Part shown: in pieces, positions 1 to 6,708 of the stretch
Layout of the letters: each line of letters starts with the position of its first letter
Position numbering within the stretch: the first letter of the stretch is position 1
IMG/VR virus record: IMGVR_UViG_3300046373_000031
Location: 1-42,384 of that record
From: a virus
Strand: one strand, 5' to 3'
Length of the DNA stretch: 42,384 nt
Translations under genes and position numbers: made by a program
The notes under the pieces: model-generated
The model's database searches: none
What the model was told of the DNA's origin: nothing
What the model saw: only the letters and a program-made list of their open reading frames with translations

Positions 1-127
1 CATCGACGCCGGCGCACCCATTGGAGGCTTAACGCCCTTCTTGAGCAATTCCAGCTTATCTCGCTCCATGATCTGCAGGCTCAGCACCTCACCGATACAG
101 AACGAGCCAGGGCCCTTGCCGTACACG
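1..127. repeat. Terminal direct repeat, left copy (assembly overlap)
   Basis: These 127 bases are identical to 42258-42384. Both copies lie in the portal coding sequence and keep its frame, so joining them gives one uninterrupted gene. The length 127 is a common k-mer value of short-read assemblers, so the repeat is best read as proof of a circular or circularly permuted assembly and not as a biological terminal repeat. Confidence 0.95.
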
Positions 128-933
128 TTCTCACCGGTGACCTTCCACCGCGGCGCCATGATCGGGAACTTCTTAAACCCGCTGACCTTCAGGATCTCGT
201 TGCGCGGGCTGCCCTTCTCCCAGTACACGGACCGATAGGGCATGTTCTTGTTGTCCATGCGCCCGGGCTCGCGCGTGTCGTTTGGCTCGATGGCATGGCA
301 CACCTCAACCCAGACTTCGCTGTTGCGGTCCAGCATGTTCTTGACCGTGTCAGACAGTTTGTCGCGGCCGAACTGCTGGGCCATCTGGCGCGGCGTCATG
401 CTGAAGTCACGGTAGAGAGTGTCGACCAGTGAGCGGTTGGACGTTGCCAGGTAGTACGAGCCGATCGTGAAGTTGTAGAACCGCACCACCGTCTTCTCAT
501 CAGGGATTGCAGCGATAACACCGGTACCAAAAACGCCCTGCTCCCCGTAGCAGGAGGGCAGGACGTTGTAGAGGTTGGACCGGATGAACACTTCCCGCAT
601 CGCGTTCTGGCAGTACCACAGCCAGTTCTTAACCGGGGCGTATTCAGTCAGCTGCGGGTCAGGCGCGGCCAGTTCAAACCATGGGCGGGCCGGGCTTGTC
701 ATGCCAGACTGCATGCCCGCGGCAAGTACGCCGGCCGAGATGGTTGCCGTGTTGTTGATGATGCGCTGATCCCTGCGGCCGCCATCGTTGACCTCTTCGT
801 CAGGGAAGCGGCCAGTGTCTGGGTCGATGTTGTCTCGCAACACCATCCAGTTCTGGTCCCAAGTCTTCATCCGCTCGTTTCGGAGCTGATCGCGCTTGTT
901 CTCCAGCTTATCCCGCAGCTTGTCGTTATCCAT
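1..933 (-). CDS. Portal (head-to-tail connector) protein, N-terminal 311 codons
   Basis: The portal forms the dodecameric ring at the capsid vertex through which DNA enters and leaves. The frame opens with ATG at 933 (MDNDKLRDKLENKRDQ), preceded by GGGGCAATAACCC, and runs open to base 1. It continues at 42257 across the contig junction to the stop at 41493, giving 565 residues in total. The acidic/basic helical N-terminus, the segment with NNTATISAGVLAAGMQSG and the size match the podovirus head-to-tail connector family (T7 gp8 / BPP-1 type). It starts 4 bases after the stop of the upstream 99-residue gene and follows the terminase genes, the usual packaging order. The gene is broken only by where the circle was opened. 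Confidence 0.92.
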   Translation of the reverse strand, partial: MDNDKLRDKLENKRDQLRNERMKTWDQNWMVLRDNIDPDTGRFPDEEVNDGGRRDQRIINNTATISAGVLAAGMQSGMTSPARPWFELAAPDPQLTEYAPVKNWLWYCQNAMREVFIRSNLYNVLPSCYGEQGVFGTGVIAAIPDEKTVVRFYNFTIGSYYLATSNRSLVDTLYRDFSMTPRQMAQQFGRDKLSDTVKNMLDRNSEVWVEVCHAIEPNDTREPGRMDNKNMPYRSVYWEKGSPRNEILKVSGFKKFPIMAPRWKVTGENVYGKGPGSFCIGEVLSLQIMERDKLELLKKGVKPPMGAPASM

Positions 934-936
934 GGG

Positions 937-1236
937 TTATTGCCCCAGCAGGGTCTTGCCGCCGCTGGTGCTGCCTGCGAGACCGCCGGCGCCAGTGAGG
1001 ATGGTTGAGTTCTGCCCGGACAGGGCCAGCTTGCGTTGGCGCTCAGCCTCACGGGCCGCTGCAACGTCATCACCGCCGAGGGTTGGCGTGTTGGTTGCCG
1101 ACGTGGCCACTGCTGCCCGGTCGAGCGCAGCCTGCTCGTTGGCGTTCTTCTGCGCTGCCGCTGCCTTCTCGCCATACACGTCGAGCGGGTCAGGAAGGCC
1201 CAGCGGATCCAGCACCTTGCGAATGTTCTTGCCCAT
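937..1236 (-). CDS. Small alanine-rich protein upstream of portal, probable virion-associated
   Basis: This encodes 99 residues, starting MGKNIRKVLDPLGLPDPLD, after a good ribosome site (CTGGAGATAGAC). It is rich in Ala, Gly, Ser and Asn with a charged helix (REAERQRKLAL), and has no transmembrane segment or recognisable enzyme motif. It lies between the GNAT gene and the portal, where podoviruses of this type often encode a small head-completion or minor structural protein. That role is inferred from position only. The sequence looks partly disordered. Confidence 0.75.
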   Translation of the reverse strand: MGKNIRKVLDPLGLPDPLDVYGEKAAAAQKNANEQAALDRAAVATSATNTPTLGGDDVAAAREAERQRKLALSGQNSTILTGAGGLAGSTSGGKTLLGQ

Positions 1237-1238
1237 GT

Positions 1239-1661
1239 CTATCTCCAGATAAATGTGAAGTGTGCCGTGTCGGCGGTTGTGCGTAACTTCCTGAACCCGG
1301 CTGCACGCAAGAATACCTGCGCGGCGCGGTCATGGGCAGAGCATGAGGCGTTGGCCACGATGATGCCGGTGTGCTGCATCCACTGCCTGATCTGATTGTG
1401 GGTGATTCTTGCGAGATCTGCACCAATACCCTTGCAGGCTTGGCGATCAATGACAGCGAAGGCGTCAGCTTTGCGCCTGGTGATCGGGATGTAACCGATG
1501 GTGGCCACTGGCGCTCCGTCCAGGTAGATCGACCGCATGTCGTGCGCGTCACGCTCTGTGATTGATGCCCAGTCAGGGAATGGATCAGGCTCTGCGCATG
1601 GGATGCTGGCGAGCTGGCCGCGAAGGTAGGGGCCAAGCTCAGGCGAGCGGATCGTACTCAT
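1239..1661 (-). CDS. GNAT-fold acetyltransferase-like protein
   Basis: This encodes 140 residues, starting ATG at 1661 behind GGAGGTCTCGTCC and overlapping the terminase stop by 23 bases. The region around residues 45-115 reads as a GNAT acetyltransferase: a strand (APVATIGYIPI), a basic loop, then a Q-x-x-x-G-I-G-type acetyl-CoA loop (RQACKGIGADLA, residues 73-84), and a C-terminal helix plus strand (DRAAQVFLRAAGFRKLRT). Small GNAT proteins encoded next to terminase or portal are common in podoviruses, and the fold also occurs in T7 gp13-type virion proteins. The substrate is unknown, and it may be a structural use of the fold and not an enzyme. Confidence 0.75.
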   Translation of the reverse strand: MSTIRSPELGPYLRGQLASIPCAEPDPFPDWASITERDAHDMRSIYLDGAPVATIGYIPITRRKADAFAVIDRQACKGIGADLARITHNQIRQWMQHTGIIVANASCSAHDRAAQVFLRAAGFRKLRTTADTAHFTFIWR

Positions 1662-3135
1662 GGACGAGACCTCCAGCGCTGGAACCCTTGATGTGTTTTG
1701 CCTTCATGACTGGCATGGTGCACGTCAGGGCGAGCGCATCACCGTCATCAGGAGAGATCCCCAAGCGTTTCTTCAGTTCGGACTTCTTCTCCAGCATGAT
1801 CTGGTCCTTGGCGTTGTGGCCGTACTCTGGGCTGCACAGCTCCCGCTCCAGTGCTGGATCATCCTCAATGGCCAGGCCAGCCTTCAGCATTTCGCGCAGA
1901 CGCCACCAGATGTAGGTTCGCATGTTGGCGTAGTGACGGTCTGGTGCCTGGTTGGCAAACCCTACGTCGATCACCGTGGTTCCGGGCATGAGGCGGCGTA
2001 GCTGGTCAGCGATTGGACCACCAACACCAGTGGAGTCGACGAATACGGCGTCCGGGCGCAGCTCCTGGATAACGGTCACGGCCTTGGCGATGAACAGCGT
2101 GGTGTCGCGCGTCTCGCTGCCTGGGATCTTGATCACGGGGAATGAGCGTGCGTCCAGGCCGCGCCGAAAGCGCACCACGTTGTTGTCGGCGCCGCCCCGA
2201 GCAATGTCGATGCCGCACACGAGAGCGTCATCCATGCCGTAATAGGGCTCACGGCGCATGGCGTCTGCCACCCAGTCAGAAGAGATCAGCTGCAAGTCGG
2301 AAGCCCTCGGAAACATGCCGCGGACACGGACACGGAAGAAGTCGGAGTCTTCGCCATAGTCCTTGTTCCACTGCTCAATAAGCACCTTGTTGGTCATCTT
2401 GGCCTTGCGGCTGTCGACGGTCTTGTTGTTCCACCGGTGGGCGAAGCGTGTGAAGCAGTCGTGGAAGCGACCACTGTTCCGGGTCGGGTTGCCGAACGCG
2501 AACCAAAATGGCTCACCGTCAGTCAGGCCACCCTCTGCCACCTCCCAGATCTTGTCTGGCACGGCCGAGGCTTCGTCGAACAGATACCAGGGTGACGATG
2601 TGGCGGCGTGCAGGCCGGCAAAAGACTCGCTGTTCTCTTCACGGCAGGTCTGGCCATCCACGCGCCAGGTCTCTTTATGCTCCTTGTGGAACATATTCAT
2701 GTTGCCCTTGCCGTTGTTGTACTCGAACCAGTGCCCGGTGATGCAGCGCTTCTTCCACTTTCCGAGTTCGCCCCAGGTCTTTGTGCGCAGCTGGTCGCTG
2801 GTGTTAGAGGTGACTACTCCCTTGCTGTGCGGCCTGGTGGACATGATGTAGAGCGTCACCCATGCACTGAACGCGCTCTTGCCGATACCGTGGCCTGAGC
2901 TGGTGGCCGATCGGTATGCCTGGACCGGGCTGATCCCGTCGAAGTTGTTGAGCCGTATTGCATGCCCCCATTCCTCAAGCTCTTTGCGCTGCCACTCATC
3001 CGGGCCGTCGAAGCCTTCCAGTTCGCCAACGCCCCACTCAAATGCGTACATGACCCAGCCAAGGGGGTCATAGAAGAACCGCCCCATGTCCTCGGCCAGG
3101 AGAACGTCCGGGTCAATCCTGCTCTGGGGCTGCAT
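1639..3135 (-). CDS. terL: Terminase large subunit
   Basis: This is the motor ATPase and nuclease that cuts concatemers and pumps DNA into the prohead. It has 498 residues. The ATPase domain carries a Walker A-like loop GHGIGKS (81-87) after SATSS, and Walker B at WYLFDEAS. The C-terminal RNase H-like nuclease shows the acidic motifs GIDIARGGAD, VFVDSTGVGG and DDGDALAL. The length is normal for phage TerL. The start ATG at 3135 lies inside the end of the small-subunit gene (23-base overlap), with GAGAGCG upstream, so the two subunits are probably translationally coupled. Confidence 0.95.
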   Translation of the reverse strand: MQPQSRIDPDVLLAEDMGRFFYDPLGWVMYAFEWGVGELEGFDGPDEWQRKELEEWGHAIRLNNFDGISPVQAYRSATSSGHGIGKSAFSAWVTLYIMSTRPHSKGVVTSNTSDQLRTKTWGELGKWKKRCITGHWFEYNNGKGNMNMFHKEHKETWRVDGQTCREENSESFAGLHAATSSPWYLFDEASAVPDKIWEVAEGGLTDGEPFWFAFGNPTRNSGRFHDCFTRFAHRWNNKTVDSRKAKMTNKVLIEQWNKDYGEDSDFFRVRVRGMFPRASDLQLISSDWVADAMRREPYYGMDDALVCGIDIARGGADNNVVRFRRGLDARSFPVIKIPGSETRDTTLFIAKAVTVIQELRPDAVFVDSTGVGGPIADQLRRLMPGTTVIDVGFANQAPDRHYANMRTYIWWRLREMLKAGLAIEDDPALERELCSPEYGHNAKDQIMLEKKSELKKRLGISPDDGDALALTCTMPVMKAKHIKGSSAGGLVHEYDPLA

Positions 3136-3559
3136 TCTTGCGCGCTCTCATGATGCGGTCAGTGAGTTCCACGGTGCCCGTGTGCTGAACTTCCTGCTTG
3201 TCGCTCCAGCTGTTGGACTTGCGGTTCTTCAGCCAGAAGATCATGGCGGTAGTATCCGGCGGGTAATAGCGCTCAACTTCAACCTTGGTCAGCTTGCCGC
3301 CAACCACCTTGAGTTCCGTCTCAGTGCGCGTGTAACCCATGGCCCTGCGGTACAGCGAATCCTCGACGTTTGAGTCTGCAATGGGCTTTGCGACCCTTAT
3401 GGCGGCCAGAAAATCGGGGTATTCAAGCTTCCACGTCGTGATGGTGCTGACAGAAACACGGAATGCGCGAGCCAAGTCAGCGTCCACTGCTCCATTCAGG
3501 CAGAGGTTCTTGGCGATCTCTACGTACTCGGTCCTGTATTTGGTTGGTCTACCTGCCAC
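3113..3559 (-). CDS. terS: Terminase small subunit
   Basis: This encodes 148 residues and recognises phage DNA to begin packaging with TerL. GTG at 3559 is chosen because AGGGGAATAACC precedes it and the protein then begins AGRPTKY, a typical TerS opening. A helix-turn-helix follows (CLNGAVDADLARAFRVSVSTITTW cut here as residues about 18-41), then the region with SLYRRAMGYTRTE and PPDTTAMIFWLKNRKS, a hallmark of this TerS group in which the last helices oligomerise. It lies directly upstream of terL and overlaps it. Confidence 0.92.
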   Translation of the reverse strand: MAGRPTKYRTEYVEIAKNLCLNGAVDADLARAFRVSVSTITTWKLEYPDFLAAIRVAKPIADSNVEDSLYRRAMGYTRTETELKVVGGKLTKVEVERYYPPDTTAMIFWLKNRKSNSWSDKQEVQHTGTVELTDRIMRARKNAAPEQD

Positions 3560-3569
3560 GGTTATTCCC

Positions 3570-3950
3570 CTATGGAAGCCCCATGAGCTTCTTGATGATC
3601 TCGCCGAAGATTGGGCCCAGCGCAAACAGGCCACCGATGATGCCGCCAATCCACAGGACGCCCTTGATGAACGACTTGTCTTCGGCGCGGTTAAGCTCGA
3701 TGCGGTCCATGCGTGAATTGGATTCGGTCGCAATCTTCTCGACGCCGCTGTCGAGCTTCACGCCGATACCCCTGGCGATTTCTTTGATGGCTGTCACCTC
3801 GCCCTGGAGCTGGCCTATCACCAGTTCAGCGGCTTGCATGCGGCGGGGTAGTGCTTCGTCTTCCAGCACCTTGAGTCTGTAGTCGATGTGTTCAGGGCTC
3901 ATTTGGAATAGCCTCCGGTTTTCGCCTGTTGGCGGTTTCTCTTCAGACAT
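3570..3950 (-). CDS. Coiled-coil protein with C-terminal membrane anchor (XhlA-like)
   Basis: This encodes 126 residues. The start MSEEKPPTG at 3950 follows GAGGGGATAACG; an upstream in-frame start at 4055 would read through a terminator. Residues about 20-92 are a charged, heptad-like helix. Residues 94-115 are one hydrophobic segment (FIKGVLWIGGIIGGLFALG), followed by a short basic tail. This layout resembles the XhlA haemolysin/holin-accessory family, membrane-anchored proteins often found in lysis modules, but the lysis genes here are 20 kb away. It sits just before terS, so a DNA-packaging or membrane role cannot be excluded. Confidence 0.7.
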   Translation of the reverse strand: MSEEKPPTGENRRLFQMSPEHIDYRLKVLEDEALPRRMQAAELVIGQLQGEVTAIKEIARGIGVKLDSGVEKIATESNSRMDRIELNRAEDKSFIKGVLWIGGIIGGLFALGPIFGEIIKKLMGLP

Positions 3951-3989
3951 CGTTATCCCCTCATTGTTTGTGGCCATGGGCCAGATAGC

Positions 3990-4016
3990 AAAAAGCCCAG
4001 CATTGCGGCCGGGCTT
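3990..4016 (-). terminator. Intrinsic terminator upstream of the XhlA-like gene
   Basis: On the minus strand, AAGCCCGGC (4016-4008) and GCTGGGCTT (4001-3993) pair over nine positions with one G-U, loop CGCAAT, and are followed by five T residues (3994-3990). It ends transcription from the 4092-4415 gene, 39 bases before the next start. Confidence 0.85.
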
Positions 4017-4091
4017 GGTGTCTTGTAGCTGCTGGCAGCGTGACAGAAGGTTCAACGATACCGAAGGGCCATCTGTACAACAAGTGTAGGG

Positions 4092-4415
4092 CTATTCTTC
4101 TAGATCGTCGGCAACTTCACGATCTTGCGGCTCCTGTTCAGTCGGCGGCTCTGGTTCTGGTTCTGGTTCAATCGGCAGGCCAGGCTCATCAACTGGGGTT
4201 ACAGGTGGCTTCTCTTCTTCAGGGGCCAATACTGGGACAAGTGCATCCTGGGCAAGGCGGTCAGCAACACCAGAAAGGGTCAGGATGCACTTCTGGTATT
4301 CCTGGTAGATCGGGCCGTCTTGCGGGTATACCGATGCGGCGGTCATTGCCCGGGCCACAACCTCAGTACAGCGGATGGCGGCATCCAGTGAATCCTGGTT
4401 CTTGATGATGCTCAT
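4092..4415 (-). CDS. Small acidic protein with Pro-Glu repeat tail, unknown function
   Basis: This encodes 107 residues, ATG at 4415 after GTAGGAGCGCCGC. The first 60 residues look like an alpha-helical domain (DAAIRCTEVVARAMTAA; YQEYQKCILTLSGVADRLA). The rest is a low-complexity acidic tail with PEPEPEPEPP and many Glu and Asp residues. I do not recognise the family. It is flanked by terminators at 3990-4016 and 4621-4648, so with the 42-residue gene upstream it may form a separate small transcript. Confidence 0.75.
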   Translation of the reverse strand: MSIIKNQDSLDAAIRCTEVVARAMTAASVYPQDGPIYQEYQKCILTLSGVADRLAQDALVPVLAPEEEKPPVTPVDEPGLPIEPEPEPEPPTEQEPQDREVADDLEE

Positions 4416-4444
4416 GCGGCGCTCCTACGTGAATTGTGTGGGTG

Positions 4445-4573
4445 TCAGTCCTGACCAAGCTGCGCGATTGCAAAGGGAGACGCGAAAAATGCGGTCATGG
4501 TCAGCGCATTGGGCCAGATGCTGATGCCGGTGACGACTGCGGCGAGGATGGCAAGCTGGATCAGAAAGGTCAT
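4445..4573 (-). CDS. Small membrane protein, 42 residues
   Basis: ATG at 4573 has AGGTG seven bases upstream. The translation begins MTFLIQLAILAAVVTGISIW, one clear transmembrane helix, with a second moderately hydrophobic stretch (TMTAFFASPFAIA). It has very few charged residues. It lies between a terminator (4621-4648) and the acidic-tail gene. Its function is unknown; small phage membrane proteins of this kind include holin-like and superinfection-exclusion proteins, but nothing here decides between them. Confidence 0.6.
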   Translation of the reverse strand: MTFLIQLAILAAVVTGISIWPNALTMTAFFASPFAIAQLGQD

Positions 4574-4620
4574 ATGGCACCTGTCACGGTTGTTTGAGGC
4601 TCAATAATACCACAGGCATG

Positions 4621-4648
4621 AAAAAGCCCGGAAAGTGTCCGGGCTTTT
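4621..4648 (-). terminator. Intrinsic terminator (bidirectional-looking)
   Basis: A perfect 11-bp stem, AAAAGCCCGGA (4622-4632) with TCCGGGCTTTT (4638-4648) and loop AAGTG, gives a T-run on both strands. On the minus strand it follows the stop of the secreted-protein gene. Nineteen bases further on is an extended -10-like TGGTATTAT (minus strand). Confidence 0.9.
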
Positions 4649-4667
4649 CTGTTACTTCCAGGCGTAT

Positions 4668-4952
4668 TTAGCAGGGGGTCATGCCGACGCCATCAGGTGC
4701 AGACTTGGCCGAGGCCATTACGAAGTGGTTGCTGGATGCGCGCAGATTGGAGGCAAGGCTTTCTTCGGTGGACTGGCTACCCGTTCGCCAGATGGCCAGG
4801 GTCAGCTCCAGGCGCTTAACGCCGACGCTCGGCAGTTCGGACAACATCACTACGGTGCGGTAGGCGTAAGCCACGGGCTCGGCGAAGGCCGAAATGGAGA
4901 AGCAAGACAGGCAGGCAGCGAGCGCCAAGCCAAGGTAACGGGTCAGTCGCAT
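4668..4952 (-). CDS. Putative secreted (periplasmic) protein with signal peptide
   Basis: This encodes 94 residues, ATG at 4952 after AGAGGATTCATC. The N-terminus is a classical Sec signal: MRLTR, a hydrophobic core (YLGLALAACLSCFSISAF), and a probable AFA|EP cleavage near residue 24. The mature part is about 70 residues with no recognised domain and ends in MTPC. The gene has its own terminator at each end, so it may be expressed alone. A phage protein exported to the periplasm could act in lysis, exclusion or envelope modification, but none of these is shown by the sequence. Confidence 0.75.
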   Translation of the reverse strand: MRLTRYLGLALAACLSCFSISAFAEPVAYAYRTVVMLSELPSVGVKRLELTLAIWRTGSQSTEESLASNLRASSNHFVMASAKSAPDGVGMTPC

Positions 4953-5014
4953 GATGAATCCTCTTGTTGCGTTGGGTTTTGATCAAAGAACTGTGAGCAT
5001 AGTACGCGGGCATG

Positions 5015-5044
5015 AAAAAGCCCAGCTGGTTTAGGGCTGGGCTT
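5015..5044 (-). terminator. Intrinsic terminator after the tRNA region
   Basis: Minus strand: AAGCCCAGC (5044-5036) pairs with GCTGGGCTT (5026-5018), loop CCTAAACCA, followed by a TTTTT run (5019-5015). It ends a transcript that would carry the RusA-like gene, tRNA-Trp and the folded segment at 5078-5141. Confidence 0.88.
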
Positions 5045-5077
5045 AGTGTAGATGGCGGGCCAGATGTGTGCTGCGTA

Positions 5078-5141
5078 GGGGATCGTTGCACACCCACGCC
5101 CTAAATCGACTCAACTTCGAATCGGCTTAGGGTTGATCCCC
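5078..5141 (-). ncRNA. Folded non-coding segment downstream of tRNA-Trp
   Basis: No open frame with a credible start fits 5045-5253. On the minus strand GGGGATC (5141-5135) can pair with GATCCCC (5084-5078), enclosing an imperfect hairpin of about 12-13 pairs between GAATCGGCTTAGGG (plus-strand positions 5119-5132) and CCCTAAATCGACTC (5099-5112), with loop about 5113-5118. It lies 113 bases beyond the mature tRNA 3' end and 34 before a terminator. It may be a processed trailer RNA or simply a stabilising hairpin; no known family is recognised. Confidence 0.4.
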
Positions 5142-5253
5142 CTGATAGCCAGTTATTCCCCGCCTGGGGCTAATCCGCGCGACCTTTCGGTTTCGTCCTT
5201 CTGGACTCTTCAGGCGCGTTCCGCATCTGCGGGCACTTGGCGTTGGTTGATGC

Positions 5254-5329
5254 TGGCGTCGAGGCTAGGATTCGAACCCAGAACGCACGGCTTTGGAGGC
5301 CGGCATGTTGCCGATTACACCACCTGGAC
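5254..5329 (-). tRNA. tRNA-Trp (anticodon CCA)
   Basis: Read on the minus strand from 5329, the 76 bases fit a full cloverleaf: acceptor GTCCAGG with CCTCGAC, U8, D-arm GTGT-AATCGGCA-ACAT, anticodon arm CCGGC-CTCCAAA-GCCGT with CCA at positions 34-36, five-base variable loop, T-arm CTGGG-TTCGAAT-CCTAG, discriminator G73 and an encoded CCA. Conserved A14, G18 G19, A21, T54 T55 C56 and A58 are all in place. Two pairs are broken: C4-C69 in the acceptor and C27-U43 in the anticodon stem. G73 and anticodon CCA are tryptophan identity elements. It follows the RusA-like gene and is the only tRNA found. Confidence 0.92.
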
Positions 5330-5426
5330 GAATAGGCCTCGGAATTTTTAGAGAGGCTCCGAGTCCTCTTGCAGACCGAGAAGGGAAACCGTGACGAAAA
5401 CCCTGGCTGCGTGGGTGATGTTACGG

Positions 5427-5861
5427 TCAGCAAGACTGAAGATCAAGCGGCGTCACGATGGCGATGACACATGGTTCATCGCTGAACCGCTTGGTGATGT
5501 GATGATCGACAACCTGACAGTCATCCACCCACACGGCACCGGTGAATCCGTCCTCGATCGCCTTCAGGCAGTTGGAGCTGTCGGGTTTCTTGGTCGGCAC
5601 GATCTGGCCCAAGCGCGCAGCCTCCTGCTTCTTCTTGCTCCAGGACCCAGGGATTGGGTAGAACAGCTGCAGCTTCAGTTCCACCGGCCCTTCGATCATC
5701 GCCCGGCCCTGCATGCTCGCCTTGGCTTCGTAATAGCACTTGTCCTCGTACTCGACCGTCTCCTTGGGCATGTACGTAATCACGCGCTTACCGCGAAGCC
5801 CAGCGCGCACGGACTGCTTACCAAATGGCGCGCCGGGGATTAGGATGAATAACTCAGTCAC
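5427..5861 (-). CDS. rusA: RusA-like Holliday junction resolvase
   Basis: This encodes 144 residues. RusA-family endonucleases resolve four-way DNA junctions made during phage recombination and replication, and so prepare DNA for packaging. The family motif is clear: KPDSSN (92-97) followed by D104 in KAIEDG and the paired acids D113-D114 in AVWVDD, the magnesium-binding residues. The N-terminal strand LFILIPGAPFGK and basic residues (RGKRVITYMP) agree. It starts with GTG at 5861 in a GTGA overlap with the upstream gene and is the last protein gene before tRNA-Trp. Confidence 0.88.
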   Translation of the reverse strand: MTELFILIPGAPFGKQSVRAGLRGKRVITYMPKETVEYEDKCYYEAKASMQGRAMIEGPVELKLQLFYPIPGSWSKKKQEAARLGQIVPTKKPDSSNCLKAIEDGFTGAVWVDDCQVVDHHITKRFSDEPCVIAIVTPLDLQSC

Positions 5862-6118
5862 TCTTCAGCTCCAAAGCCCATATCCCGAATAAACCTGGTA
5901 GTGGCTATCGACATCAGCCCGACGATTCGCGCGTTGTCGAACGGTCCGCCGGCGACCCAGGTATTCACATCGCTGCCGGCCTCCATGATCAGAGCCACCT
6001 GCCGTATCTCGCCGTGGCTGCCGACTTCGACGTTATCGGCCATCTTGCGCAGAAACTTCGCCACATCTGCGTTGCAGTTGGCGAACCCGGTGGTCGGCAT
6101 TGCCTTGATGTTGCTCAT
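5858..6118 (-). CDS. Small phage protein, unknown function (86 aa)
   Basis: ATG at 6118 (MSNIKAMPTTGFANCNADV) has AAGGGAGAAGTC in front and overlaps the previous stop as ATGA. It has an N-terminal helix rich in Ala and Lys (ADVAKFLRKMADNVE) and a later helix (ARIVGLMSIATTRFIRDMGF). There is no metal or nucleotide motif. Upstream in-frame starts to 6169 lie inside the neighbouring gene and lack a ribosome site. The family is not recognised. Confidence 0.78.
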   Translation of the reverse strand: MSNIKAMPTTGFANCNADVAKFLRKMADNVEVGSHGEIRQVALIMEAGSDVNTWVAGGPFDNARIVGLMSIATTRFIRDMGFGAEE

Positions 6119-6531
6119 GACTTCTCTCCCTTGCCCATGGCGGCTTCGGCAAGCGCGTCGGCAGCGCACTCACAGGCTCCGATATCGTGGGATTCTTCAC
6201 GAATCGTCTTGAGTGCCTTGCGCAGCGCCTCGTTCTCGGCCTTGAGCTGGTCGACCTCGGAGATATGGTTTTCATGCGCAGGAAGCGCCCCGCAAATATC
6301 TACGAGCATCATCGACATGTTGGCCACGTCTGCGGCGTACTCGGTGATGCCTTCAATATCGCCGCGCTTCACAGACGCCTGTAACTTTCCGAAGTGGTAG
6401 ATGATTTCGAGCAGGCAGGTATCAGTGGACATGGATAGCCAGCCCGGGCGATCACCTTTATCGGCATTGGCGTGGAGTTCTTCCTCCATCATCTTCACGA
6501 AAGGCTTGAGAACTTCGTCGTATTTGCTCAT
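6115..6531 (-). CDS. Helical protein, possibly MazG/NTP-pyrophosphohydrolase-like
   Basis: This encodes 138 residues, ATG at 6531 overlapping the upstream stop (ATGA). The core is all-helical with spaced acidic residues: MMEEELHANADKGDRPGW, then LLEIIYHFGKLQASV, then EYAADVANMSMMLVDICG, and a C-terminal coiled coil (DQLKAENEALRKALKTI). The E-x-x-H-x-x-K-L and E-x-A-A-D-x-A-N arrangement resembles phage proteins with MazG-like nucleotide pyrophosphohydrolase folds. The full EExxE...ExxD signature is not evident, so the enzymatic role is a guess. Confidence 0.7.
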   Translation of the reverse strand: MSKYDEVLKPFVKMMEEELHANADKGDRPGWLSMSTDTCLLEIIYHFGKLQASVKRGDIEGITEYAADVANMSMMLVDICGALPAHENHISEVDQLKAENEALRKALKTIREESHDIGACECAADALAEAAMGKGEKS

Positions 6532-6704
6532 AGCACCACCATCATGGCCAGAATAACGGCACCCATTGCCAGCGCGCAGACGGCGGCGAACTTGGCAGTC
6601 AGCTTGACCATATCGCCTGCTGTTGCAATCTCAACTGGATTTGCCTTCGCGTACTGACGAAGCCACACCTCTTGCACGTCATTGCGGAATTCACGGTTTT
6701 TCAT
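6528..6704 (-). CDS. Small single-pass membrane protein (58 aa)
   Basis: ATG at 6704 has an excellent ribosome site, AAGGAGTAACACC. The translation starts MKNREFRNDVQEVWLRQYAK, is charged to about residue 35, then ends in a hydrophobic helix (AAVCALAMGAVILAMMVVL). It is probably a C-terminally anchored inner-membrane protein. The stop overlaps the next start as ATGA. The function is unknown. Confidence 0.75.
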   Translation of the reverse strand: MKNREFRNDVQEVWLRQYAKANPVEIATAGDMVKLTAKFAAVCALAMGAVILAMMVVL

Positions 6705-6708
6705 GGTG

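Noticed and set aside
5105-5141. Second tRNA-like segment with TTCGAAT
   Set aside because: No D-arm, anticodon arm or acceptor stem can be built around it; it is part of the hairpin listed as a folded segment.
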